From an uncultured Gammaproteobacteria bacterium (lineage in GTDB: Bacteria; Pseudomonadota; Gammaproteobacteria; HK1), in the NCBI GenBank assembly GCA_958295835.1, contig OY282378.1:2187001-2251000 (forward strand): a DNA stretch of 64,000 nucleotides. Reading direction: 5' to 3'. Below are positions 17,584 to 25,789 of this stretch, in pieces; within the stretch, counting starts at the first letter, position 1, and each line of letters starts with the position of its first letter. The notes under the pieces are model-generated. The model worked only from the letters and a program-made list of their open reading frames with translations, ran no database searches and was not told the DNA's origin. Both the position numbers and the translations under genes were made by a program.

Positions 17584-18924
17584 ATGAACAAACGTGTGGC
17601 CATCATCGGGGCGGGGCCCTGCGGCCTTTCCCAGCTTCGCGCCTTCCAGCAGGCACAGAGCAAGGACATGGACATTCCGGAGCTGGTGTGCTTCGAGCGG
17701 CAGTCCGACTGGGGCGGTCTGTGGCATTACACTTGGCGGACGGGTCTCGACGAGCACGGGGAGCCCGTGCATTGCAGCATGTACCGGTATCTGTGGACGA
17801 ACGGGCCGAAGGAGTGCCTGGAATTCGGGGACTACCCGTTCGAAGAACACTTCGGGAAACCCATTCCCTCCTTCCCCCCCTACGCGGTCCTCAACAACTA
17901 CATCCTCGGCCGAGCCGAGAAGTCCGACGTGCGCAAGTACGTCCGGTTCAGCACCGCGGTGAGGGACGTCCGGTACTCCGAGGCGACCGGCAGGTTCACG
18001 GTACGCTCGACGGATCTGAACGCGCAGACGGACCAGGAGGAGGAGTTCGACCACGTCGTCGTGGCGACCGGCCACTTCTCGGTCCCGAACGTGCCGAGCT
18101 TCGAGGGCATCGACCGTTTCCCCGGCCGGGTGCTGCACGCCCACGATTTCCGGGACGCGCTGGAGTTCAAGGGCAAGCGGCTGCTCATCGTCGGCAGTAG
18201 CTACTCGGCGGAGGACATCGCACTGCAGAACCTGAAATACGGCGCCGCGTCGGTCACCTGCTCGTATCGGACCGGCGCAATGGGGTTCAAGTGGCCGGAC
18301 GGGATCGAGGAGCTGCCTCTGGTGACGAAATTCGAAGGCGCCACCGCACACTTCAGGAACGGCAGCACGCGCGAGGTCGACGCCGTCATCCTGTGCACCG
18401 GCTACCAGCACCACTTCCCGTTCATGGAGGATTCCCTGCGGCTGCGGACCCGCAACCGGTTGTGGCCGCCGAACCTCTACAAGGGCGTGGTCTGGATGGA
18501 CAACACGAAGCTCGCCTACCTCGGGATGCAGGACCAGTACTACACCTTCAGCATGTTCGACGCACAGGCGTGGTACGTCCGGGACGTCATCATGGGCGGA
18601 ATCGAGCTTCCGTCGCGCGAAGAGATGGAGAAGGACTCGGCCGAGTGGCAGGCGCGCGAGGAGGCGCTTCAGAATCCGATCGATGACATCGACTTCCAGA
18701 CCGCCTACTGCAAGGACCTCTCCGCCCCGACCGACTACGCCATCGACTGGGACGTCCAGTCCGACAACTTCAAGCACTGGGAGCACCACAAGGACGAGGA
18801 CATCGCGACCTACCGCGACCACTCGCACTCCTCGCCGGTCACCGGCACGAAAGCGCCCGCCCACCACACGAAGTGGTGGGAGGCCCTGGACGATTCGCCG
18901 GACACCTTCATGGGCATGAAGTAG
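17584..18924 (+). CDS. tmm: trimethylamine monooxygenase
   Basis: The 446-residue flavoprotein matches bacterial Tmm. It has an FAD-binding GAGPCG (9-14), the FMO fingerprint FPGRVLHAHDF (about 179-189), the NADPH-binding GSSYSAED, and the ILCTGYQHHFPF segment. The start MNKRVAIIGAG, the QSDWGGLWHYTWRTGLDEHG stretch and the end HHTKWWEALDDS fit Tmm rather than Baeyer-Villiger enzymes. Tmm oxidises trimethylamine to its N-oxide with NADPH and O2 in the cytoplasm and can act on dimethylsulfide. GGGAGCAAGCG precedes the ATG. It is divergent from an ABC importer; no TMAO demethylase is nearby. Confidence 0.9.
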   Translation: MNKRVAIIGAGPCGLSQLRAFQQAQSKDMDIPELVCFERQSDWGGLWHYTWRTGLDEHGEPVHCSMYRYLWTNGPKECLEFGDYPFEEHFGKPIPSFPPYAVLNNYILGRAEKSDVRKYVRFSTAVRDVRYSEATGRFTVRSTDLNAQTDQEEEFDHVVVATGHFSVPNVPSFEGIDRFPGRVLHAHDFRDALEFKGKRLLIVGSSYSAEDIALQNLKYGAASVTCSYRTGAMGFKWPDGIEELPLVTKFEGATAHFRNGSTREVDAVILCTGYQHHFPFMEDSLRLRTRNRLWPPNLYKGVVWMDNTKLAYLGMQDQYYTFSMFDAQAWYVRDVIMGGIELPSREEMEKDSAEWQAREEALQNPIDDIDFQTAYCKDLSAPTDYAIDWDVQSDNFKHWEHHKDEDIATYRDHSHSSPVTGTKAPAHHTKWWEALDDSPDTFMGMK

Positions 18925-18942
18925 TCCCGGATCGTCTCACGG

Positions 18943-18969
18943 CGGGGCTCGGCGCAAGCCCGAGCCCCG
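18943..18969. terminator. hairpin between convergent tmm and TPR genes
   Basis: GGGGCTCGG and CCCGAGCCCC form a stem around a six-base loop just after the tmm stop, in the short gap between convergent genes. It could act in both directions, though no clear T-tract follows. Confidence 0.5.
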
Positions 18970-18995
18970 TGTACTTCGGCCTCGGGGCTTCGTTC

Positions 18996-19607
18996 CTACC
19001 CGTCTCCTGCATCGGTTGCGATGAGGAGCACCGCCCCCAGCAGCTTGCGCCAGTCGTTGAAGCCGTCGGGGCGCTCCCGCCGCCACCGATCGAGCCGGTC
19101 GGAGGCGTCGGGAAGGCCGTCGCGCCTTGCAGCGAGGACCACCCGCCCCTCTCTCGCCAGCGTCCGGCAACGCTCACGCGGGAACCGGTGGTAGCCGCCC
19201 GGATGCCTGGTCTGCAAGCGCAGGTGGAACGTGGAGCTGCGAGCCATGGCGGCGGGCTTGAGGGACTTGATCCATTGCTCGCCCGTATCCCAGAGCGCCA
19301 GCGCTTCGTCGAGCAGGCGATTCGCGGTTGCGGCATCGCCGGCCAGCCGCCTGGCAACCCCGACGTTCGCCACGCTGGCCGCCACCCGCGGGTCGCCGCG
19401 AGGCAAATGCTCGCGCGCAAGCTCCAGGCCGCCGAACCAAAGCTCGGAAGCTTCAGCGTAGTCGCCCCCCCGCTCGCACTCGGCCGCGGTCTCCTGTATC
19501 TGCTCCCAGATGACCTCAGCGTTCGTCCACCCGGCCTGTTCGAGAAGGCGAGGATCGTGGATCGGAGCCGCGATGGTCTCGGAGCGGTTCTTCGAGACCG
19601 TGGTCAT
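18996..19607 (-). CDS. TPR-like hypothetical protein
   Basis: The 203-residue product has helix-turn-helix repeats of TPR character: YAEASELWFGGLELAREHLP, ASVANVGVARRLAGD and TANRLLDEALALWDTG. These suggest a cytoplasmic protein-binding scaffold. The C-terminal third is arginine- and tryptophan-rich (RLDRWRRERPDGFNDWRKLL) and ends in a short hydrophobic stretch. No catalytic motif is seen. It lies 36 bases before a hemerythrin-like gene on the same strand and converges with tmm. The ribosome-binding site is not obvious. Confidence 0.65.
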   Translation of the reverse strand: MTTVSKNRSETIAAPIHDPRLLEQAGWTNAEVIWEQIQETAAECERGGDYAEASELWFGGLELAREHLPRGDPRVAASVANVGVARRLAGDAATANRLLDEALALWDTGEQWIKSLKPAAMARSSTFHLRLQTRHPGGYHRFPRERCRTLAREGRVVLAARRDGLPDASDRLDRWRRERPDGFNDWRKLLGAVLLIATDAGDG

Positions 19608-19643
19608 GGGAAGGGCGGCCCGCTCGCGACCGGACGCGGACCA

Positions 19644-20198
19644 TCACACCGCGCTGTCCCGGATGTGCTCGTACAGGGTCCGGAACTCATGCTGGATCAC
19701 CGGGCCGAAGATCGGGTCGGATTGCGCTTCGAACGCCTCTTCGATCACTGACCAATCCGCGTCGTCAAGGAGCTGCACGGCCTCGACGAATACCGTTTCA
19801 TCCTCCAGGCGCGCGTGGTAGCCCAGGAAATCCGCGTAGTCGCGGCCTGCCGCGACCAGTGTTTCACGCTCGATCAGGGCGCCGTCGACCACCCCGATCA
19901 GCATGTCCCGAAAGACGTTGCCCTTCTCTGCAAGCGCAACGTGCTCGCGAAGGAGCTTCTTGATGGTGGCCTCGGTGTTCGGCGCAATCCCGCGTTCGCG
20001 CATTCGCGCGAACATCAGGTCTTCCTTCGGGTGATGTGTGTGATCGGGATAGCGGGTCATGTAGACCATGATGTCACGCATCAGCTCGAAATCGCCGCCG
20101 CTTGCATCGCTGACCGCATCGAGCTCTCGCGTGAGCAGGCCGAGCAGCTCGCGGATGTTGTGGTGGTCCTGGTGCAGATCGCTCATTACCGTGGACAT
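19644..20198 (-). CDS. hemerythrin HHE-domain protein
   Basis: The 184-residue protein has the histidine/glutamate pattern of a hemerythrin-like four-helix bundle: DLHQDHHNIRELLGLL, YPDHTHHPKEDLMFARM, LLREHVALAEKG, and YHARLEDETVFVEA. Such proteins bind a di-iron centre and act in O2 or NO sensing or iron-linked stress defence. The ATG at 20198 has GGAGG seven bases upstream; the frame is open much further but that extension is antisense-type composition. It follows hrpA on the same strand. Confidence 0.85.
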   Translation of the reverse strand: MSTVMSDLHQDHHNIRELLGLLTRELDAVSDASGGDFELMRDIMVYMTRYPDHTHHPKEDLMFARMRERGIAPNTEATIKKLLREHVALAEKGNVFRDMLIGVVDGALIERETLVAAGRDYADFLGYHARLEDETVFVEAVQLLDDADWSVIEEAFEAQSDPIFGPVIQHEFRTLYEHIRDSAV

Positions 20199-20301
20199 GA
20201 TCGCCTCCTTGCCGCGGTCCTGCCGGTTCACGCATTCCTGCGGCGGACTCCCCCGCTCCGAATGCGATGTACCACGTACCGGCGACGCGGGCGGGGTCGG
20301 C

Positions 20302-23300
20302 TCAAAGCGCCGCGACCCGCGACCATTGTTCGTCGAGCTTCTTTCTCGACACGCTGAAGGCGGTGCCGAGCTCCTGGGCGAAGACGGACACCCGGTACTC
20401 CTCCAGCATCCACCGATGGCGGGCAAGCTCGGCATCACGCCGGCCCCTGGCCCGGGTGTCGTGCGCCTTCGATTCGAAGCGCTGTTGCAGCGGCAGGATG
20501 TCGGCGAGTCGGCGCCTGTCGTTCGCTCCGCCGCGGCGAAGCTTCTCCAGCCGTACCCGCAACGCCTCAAGATACCGCGGGAGCGACCCGAACGCTCCAT
20601 CCGGCGTCGCGGCGAGGAAGCCATGATACACGAGTCCGTCCAACTGACGCCGTGCGTCGGCCAGCGATTCAGGCGGCGCGTGCAGCTCCGGGGCGTCGAT
20701 GAGCTGCCGGACCTCGCGGGCGGACCGCAGGATCGCGAGCCCGCCCTCGACCGCCGCCGCGAGTCCGTCGGCGAACCCGCCCCGACCCGCGGACAGCGTC
20801 GCCTCGAACCGGCTCCGCTCACGGATCGCGCCCGCGGGGGCGACGAAGATACCAGCCACGGTGCGCTCGACGAGGTCGCGGCGCGCCTCGGCGCATGTGC
20901 CGGGCGCGGGACGTCCCGCATGTTCGGGGAGAGCGTCCACCCAATCGGGAGGAGACGCCACCATCGCGTAGAGCAGGCACAGCTCGTCGATACCGGGAAG
21001 CGTGCGCAGACACTGACGGGCTTCACGCCGCATCGCGAGCGAGAACAGCCGCACGAGCCCGCCGCGGTGGCTGCGCTCGGCGGTGCCGCGTGCCTGGAAA
21101 TGCTCGACCACCACCCCTGAGCCCACGTCGTGCAGGGCCGGAAAGACCGTGCCGAACCCGCCACCGCTGCGGTCCTCGACTTCCACGGGGACGGCGCCGA
21201 AGGTCCACGCGACGTGGGCGCGCTCGCCGGAGGCAGGAGGCGTCCGGCCCGCCCGCCCGGAGCGCTCGGCCGATCGTCGCTCCAGTGCTTCGAGGCGGCG
21301 GCTCCGGCCGACCACCGTGCCGTCCCGCATCACGATCTCGAAGCGCATGTGCAGATGCGCCGGCAGCACGCGGCGCAGCCGTTCCGGCGACCACGCATCG
21401 GAGGGGACGTGCACGCCCCGGCTGCGATCGAGGAAGCGGGCCAGCGCCCCGCGTAGCGAGCCGTCCCCGAAGCGCGCCCCCACGGCGTTCGCCCCCGCAG
21501 GGTTCGTTCCGGCGACACCTGTTCCGGCAATGTTCGTCCCGGCAGCACCCGCATCAGTGACGTTCGTTCCAACAACGACCGTCCCGGTGACATCCGTTCC
21601 GGTAGCGCCCATCCCGGCGACGCTCGTTCCAGCAGCGCCCGTCCCGGCGACGAACTCCCGCGCCACCTCGCCGAGCGGCATCACCGAGCGGCGCAGGCTC
21701 TTCGGCAGGGCGCGCAGCAGCGCCAGCGTCTTCTCCTCCAGCATCCCCGGCACGAGCCACTCGAACCGGCCGGGGTCGAGATCCGCCAGCGCGTCGCGCG
21801 GGATCGTGACCGTCAGCCCGTCGTCGTCCTCCCCGGGCGCGAAGCGGTAGGCGAAATCGAACGCCTGATCGCCGGCCCGCAGTACGTCGGGGAACGCCGC
21901 CCCGCTCGGGAGCGATGCGCCGGGGGCGACGACGTCCTCGGGGCGGAGCTCCAGCCCATGCGCCGCGTCTTCGTCGATCCCGGACAGCCATGCCTCGAAG
22001 CTCCGCCCATCGACGACGTGGCACGGAACCCGCGCGTCGTAGAAGGCGAAGACCGCATCATGACCCACCACCGCGCCGGGACTGCGAAGCTTGTGCTCGG
22101 CGGCACGCAGCCGCGCCAGCACTCGGGCGTTTCGTTCGGCGAAGGCGTGGTCGCAGGCATACCCGTTCTCGATGAGCCCGGAGCGCAGGAAGACCTCGCG
22201 GGCGCCCTCGCGGCTGACCGGCGCGAACCTCACCCGGCGGCGTGCAATGACCGTCAGTCCGTACAGCGCCACCTGTTCGAACACCATCGGCTCGGCTCGG
22301 CGCGCATCCCAGTGCGCGTCGAAGTGGGTGCGGCGCACGAGATCGCCGGCAGCCTTCTCCACCCACTCCGCGCGAACCCGTCCGGCGACGAAGGCGTACG
22401 CCCGCTCGGTCTCCACCACCTCCGCGGCGACGATCCACGGGGCAACGGCCGGATGGAGGACCGATCCCGAGGCAAGCCGGAAGGTGGTGCCTCGAAGACC
22501 GCAGTACTGCCCCTCCGGCGTGCGCGTGCCGACACAGCGAAGCAGCCCCGTGAGCAGTGTCCGGTGGATCCGTCCGGGTGGAGCTCCGAGTGCGCGCGGT
22601 CGAATGCCGAGCTCACCGCATATGTCGCGGATCTGGCCATGAACGTCGAGCCAGTCCCGCATCCGGGCCGGCGACAGGAAATGCCGGCGGCAGAACCGGC
22701 GCATCGACTCACCCGGTTCCTTCGCGACCGACCGGAAGCGGCGCCAGAGATTGACGATTCCGAGAAAATCGGAGCGGGGGTCGGTGAATCGGCCGTGGGC
22801 GGTCTGAACCGCCGCCTTCCGCTCGGGATTCCGCTCGCGGGGGTCCGGCACGCTCAGGAAGCTCGCGATGACCAGCACCTCGGCGACGCAGCCGAGCGCG
22901 TCGGCCTCCAGCAGCATCCTCCCGATCCTCGGGTCGAGCGGGAAGCGCGCGAGGCGGCGGCCGATCTTCGTGAGACCGCCGCCGCCATCCACCGCGCCCA
23001 GCTCGCGCAGCAGCCGCAGGCCGTCGTTGACGTGGCGCCGGTCGGGAGGATCGATGAACGGGAAACGGTCCACGTCGCGCAGCCCCAGCGACAGCATCCG
23101 CAGCAGCACCGCGGCGAGGTCCGAGCGCCGGATCTCGGGCTCCGGATGGACGGGGCGCGCCGCGAAGTCGGCCTCGTCGTAGAGCCGGATGCACACCCCG
23201 GGGCCGGTCCGCCCGCAGCGCCCGGCGCGCTGCTCCGCCGACGCCCGCGCGATCAGCTCCACCGGCAGCCGCTGCACCCCGGTGCGGTGCGCATACCGGC

Positions 23301-24354
23301 TCACCCTGGCCGTGCCCGCGTCGATGACGAAGCGCACCCCCGGCACCGTCAGGGAGGTCTCCGCCACGTTCGTCGCCAGCACCACCCGGCGCCGGCCGCA
23401 AGGCGCGAACAGCGCCTGCTGGCGCTCCACGGGCATCCGCGCATGGAGGGGGAACAGCTCCGTGTCCGCGAGCCCCAGACGGCCCAGCCGAGCCTCGGTC
23501 TCCCGAATCTCGCGTTCCCCGGAGAGGAACACCAGCACGTCCCCCGGCTCGTCGCGGATCTCCGCGAGCGCCCCCGCCACCTTGTCCGGGACGTCCTCCC
23601 CCTCGGTCCCGGGCCGGTACCGGATCTCGACGGGATAGGTCCGGCCCTCCACCTCGACGACCGGGGCTCCGCGGAAGAACGCGCGCAGCTTCTCGACCTC
23701 CAGGGTGGCCGAGGCCACCACGACCCGCAGCTCCGGACGCCGTTGCAGGAGCTCGCGCAGGTAACCCAGAACGAAGTCGACGTTGAGGGTGCGCTCGTGC
23801 GCCTCGTCGATGATCAGGGTGTCGTAGGCGAGCAGGTCGCGGTCGCGCTGGATCTCCGCGAGCAGGATGCCGTCGGTCATCAGCTTGACGAGGGTGTCAG
23901 GCGCCACCTGCCGGCCGAAGCGCACCTGGTAGCCCACGAGCCGCCCGAGATCCGTGCCGAGCTCCGCCGCGACCCGTGCCGCCACGCTCCGCGCCGCGAT
24001 CCTCCTGGGCTGCGTATGGCCGATCATCGCACCGATTCCGCGGCCCGCTCCAAGGCAGATCTTCGGAAGCTGGGTGCTCTTCCCCGAGCCGGTGGCCCCG
24101 ATCACCAGGGTGACCGGATGGACGGCGACGGCGCGCGCGATCACCTCCGCCTTCGCGGCGATCGGCAGGTCCGGTGCGACACCGGCCTCCGGCGTCAACG
24201 CGGCCCGCGCGGCGCGGCGGGCAGCCGAGGCATCGATCGCCGTGGCCGGCTTCGGCCACTGCCGGGCGCCCGCGCCCCGGCGGAGCAACTCCGTCAGATG
24301 CACGCGCGCGGCGGTTCCCGGCGGCGCCCCCCGATCCCGCGACAGCGGTTCCAC
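20302..24354 (-). CDS. hrpA: ATP-dependent RNA helicase HrpA
   Basis: The 1350-residue DEAH-box helicase has Walker A GATGSGKST (about 86), GHTQPRR, DEAH (about 180), the SAT motif, FLSGEREIRE, and QRAGRCGRTGPG, followed by HA2, OB-fold and the long DUF3418 C-terminal domain of HrpA. It remodels RNA-protein complexes, and in E. coli HrpA rescues stalled ribosomes. The length is close to the usual 1300. An unusual run of about twelve pentapeptides ([VA]xGT[NGSD]) is inserted at about residues 900-959 in the DUF3418 region. The start is a GTG; a slightly later start is possible. Confidence 0.92.
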   Translation of the reverse strand: MEPLSRDRGAPPGTAARVHLTELLRRGAGARQWPKPATAIDASAARRAARAALTPEAGVAPDLPIAAKAEVIARAVAVHPVTLVIGATGSGKSTQLPKICLGAGRGIGAMIGHTQPRRIAARSVAARVAAELGTDLGRLVGYQVRFGRQVAPDTLVKLMTDGILLAEIQRDRDLLAYDTLIIDEAHERTLNVDFVLGYLRELLQRRPELRVVVASATLEVEKLRAFFRGAPVVEVEGRTYPVEIRYRPGTEGEDVPDKVAGALAEIRDEPGDVLVFLSGEREIRETEARLGRLGLADTELFPLHARMPVERQQALFAPCGRRRVVLATNVAETSLTVPGVRFVIDAGTARVSRYAHRTGVQRLPVELIARASAEQRAGRCGRTGPGVCIRLYDEADFAARPVHPEPEIRRSDLAAVLLRMLSLGLRDVDRFPFIDPPDRRHVNDGLRLLRELGAVDGGGGLTKIGRRLARFPLDPRIGRMLLEADALGCVAEVLVIASFLSVPDPRERNPERKAAVQTAHGRFTDPRSDFLGIVNLWRRFRSVAKEPGESMRRFCRRHFLSPARMRDWLDVHGQIRDICGELGIRPRALGAPPGRIHRTLLTGLLRCVGTRTPEGQYCGLRGTTFRLASGSVLHPAVAPWIVAAEVVETERAYAFVAGRVRAEWVEKAAGDLVRRTHFDAHWDARRAEPMVFEQVALYGLTVIARRRVRFAPVSREGAREVFLRSGLIENGYACDHAFAERNARVLARLRAAEHKLRSPGAVVGHDAVFAFYDARVPCHVVDGRSFEAWLSGIDEDAAHGLELRPEDVVAPGASLPSGAAFPDVLRAGDQAFDFAYRFAPGEDDDGLTVTIPRDALADLDPGRFEWLVPGMLEEKTLALLRALPKSLRRSVMPLGEVAREFVAGTGAAGTSVAGMGATGTDVTGTVVVGTNVTDAGAAGTNIAGTGVAGTNPAGANAVGARFGDGSLRGALARFLDRSRGVHVPSDAWSPERLRRVLPAHLHMRFEIVMRDGTVVGRSRRLEALERRSAERSGRAGRTPPASGERAHVAWTFGAVPVEVEDRSGGGFGTVFPALHDVGSGVVVEHFQARGTAERSHRGGLVRLFSLAMRREARQCLRTLPGIDELCLLYAMVASPPDWVDALPEHAGRPAPGTCAEARRDLVERTVAGIFVAPAGAIRERSRFEATLSAGRGGFADGLAAAVEGGLAILRSAREVRQLIDAPELHAPPESLADARRQLDGLVYHGFLAATPDGAFGSLPRYLEALRVRLEKLRRGGANDRRRLADILPLQQRFESKAHDTRARGRRDAELARHRWMLEEYRVSVFAQELGTAFSVSRKKLDEQWSRVAAL
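21478..21657. repeat. 15-bp imperfect tandem repeat inside hrpA
   Basis: About twelve 15-base units resembling GTTCCGGCGACGCTC lie in the hrpA coding sequence. They encode a low-complexity stretch of pentapeptides such as VAGTG, AAGTS, IAGTG and VAGTN. The length is a multiple of three, so the frame is kept. Confidence 0.8.
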
Positions 24355-24459
24355 CGTACGGGCGTCTTCGGCTCCGACCGCCTTCCGGCCGTCGCCGACG
24401 TCACGCGATAATGGCTTCGTATGGACATTCAGGCGCGAAATCCGCTCCGTTCGGCCATG

Positions 24460-25539
24460 TCAACGTGAATCCGGCAGCACCCGGCACCAGCCGTGGGGGT
24501 CGTCGCACTCGCCGAGCTGGATGCCGGTGATCCGGTCGTAGAGCCACTGGGTCACCGGGCCGGAGGCATTCGCGTTGACGCGGATCTCCTCGCCCCTGTA
24601 CGCCATGGTCCCGACCGGGGAGATCACCGCCGCCGTCCCCGCCCCGAACGCCTCCTCCAGCGCCCCACCCTTCGACGCATCGACGATCTCGTCGATCGTG
24701 ATCCGGCGCTCGACCACCTCGTGGCCGTTCTCGCGCAGCAGGGTGATCGCCGCGTCGCGGGTGACGCCGGGGAGGATGGTGCCGCGCAGCTCGGGGGTGA
24801 CGATATAGCCGTCGATGCGGAAGAAAATGTTCATCGCCCCGACTTCCTCGACGTAGCGATGCTCGACACCGTCGAGCCACAGCACCTGCATGTACCCCTC
24901 CCGGCGGGCCAGCTCGGCGGGATACAGGCTGCCGGCGTAGTTGCCGGCGGTCTTGGCTGCGCCGGTTCCGCCGGGGGCGGCGCGGGTGTAGGTGTCCTCG
25001 ACCTTCAGGGTCACCGCCGGCATGGACTCGTCGAAGTACGAGCGCACCGGGCAGGTGATCACCAGCATCCGGAACGCGCGCGAGGGGCGGACCTCCATAT
25101 GTGCCTCGTTGCCGAAGATGATGGGGCGGATGTAGAGCGACTCCCCGCGCCGCGCCGGGATCCACGCCCGGTCGACGGCGACGAGCCGCTCCACCGCACC
25201 GAGGAAGACCTCGGGGTCTACCGGGGGCACGCATAGCCGATCGCAGGACACTTCGAGCCGGCGCGCGTTCATGTCCGGGCGGAAGATGCGCACCCGGCCG
25301 TCGCCTCCCCGAAACGCCTTCATGCCCTCGAACACCGCCTGCCCGTAGTGCAGGGTGGCATTGCCCGGCTCCATGGCGATCGGGCCGTAGGGCATGATCC
25401 GGGGCCGGCGCCACTCGCCGTCCTCCCATTCCATGCTGAACATGTGATCGCAGAAGATGTCGCCGAAGCCGAGGTTGTCGAAGTCGACGTCCTCGCGCCG
25501 GCTCCTCGGGACGAGATCGAGTTCAAGAGCGGAAAGCAT
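24460..25539 (-). CDS. ilvE: branched-chain amino acid aminotransferase
   Basis: The product of about 359 residues is a fold-type IV PLP enzyme of the BCAT II type: LHYGQAVFEGMKAFRGGDGR, the catalytic lysine in GAAKTAGNYAGSLYPAE, and EAFGAGTAAVISPVG. It performs the last step of leucine, isoleucine and valine synthesis. The ATG at 25539 gives MLSALELDLVPRS, the expected start; further upstream the open frame runs toward the IS1634 insertion. The IS begins 91 bases upstream, so the native promoter may have been displaced. Confidence 0.92.
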   Translation of the reverse strand: MLSALELDLVPRSRREDVDFDNLGFGDIFCDHMFSMEWEDGEWRRPRIMPYGPIAMEPGNATLHYGQAVFEGMKAFRGGDGRVRIFRPDMNARRLEVSCDRLCVPPVDPEVFLGAVERLVAVDRAWIPARRGESLYIRPIIFGNEAHMEVRPSRAFRMLVITCPVRSYFDESMPAVTLKVEDTYTRAAPGGTGAAKTAGNYAGSLYPAELARREGYMQVLWLDGVEHRYVEEVGAMNIFFRIDGYIVTPELRGTILPGVTRDAAITLLRENGHEVVERRITIDEIVDASKGGALEEAFGAGTAAVISPVGTMAYRGEEIRVNANASGPVTQWLYDRITGIQLGECDDPHGWCRVLPDSR

Positions 25540-25789
25540 CGATGTGGGACCGTGTTCGCGGGGGATGTTCCGGTTCCGGCCACGCCTCGCTTCGCGATCC
25601 GGGCCGGCCGGAGGGTGCCGGAAGGTTAGCCCATCTTTACCACTGCGAGCTGCGATTGGATGGGAATTCGCCCCGATTTGGCCGTTTTTTGCGCGTAACT
25701 TGTTGATGTGTCGTCGGAGAGGCTGATGTAGTGCCATAAAATGAATTCGCTCTGTTGCACCACATCCCGCCCGCCGCTACCGTGCGCCC

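Noticed and set aside
21958..24411. An 817-codon open frame antisense to hrpA
   Set aside because: High GC opens long antisense frames. The product is arginine/histidine/proline-rich without any family motif, while the opposite strand encodes a complete helicase.
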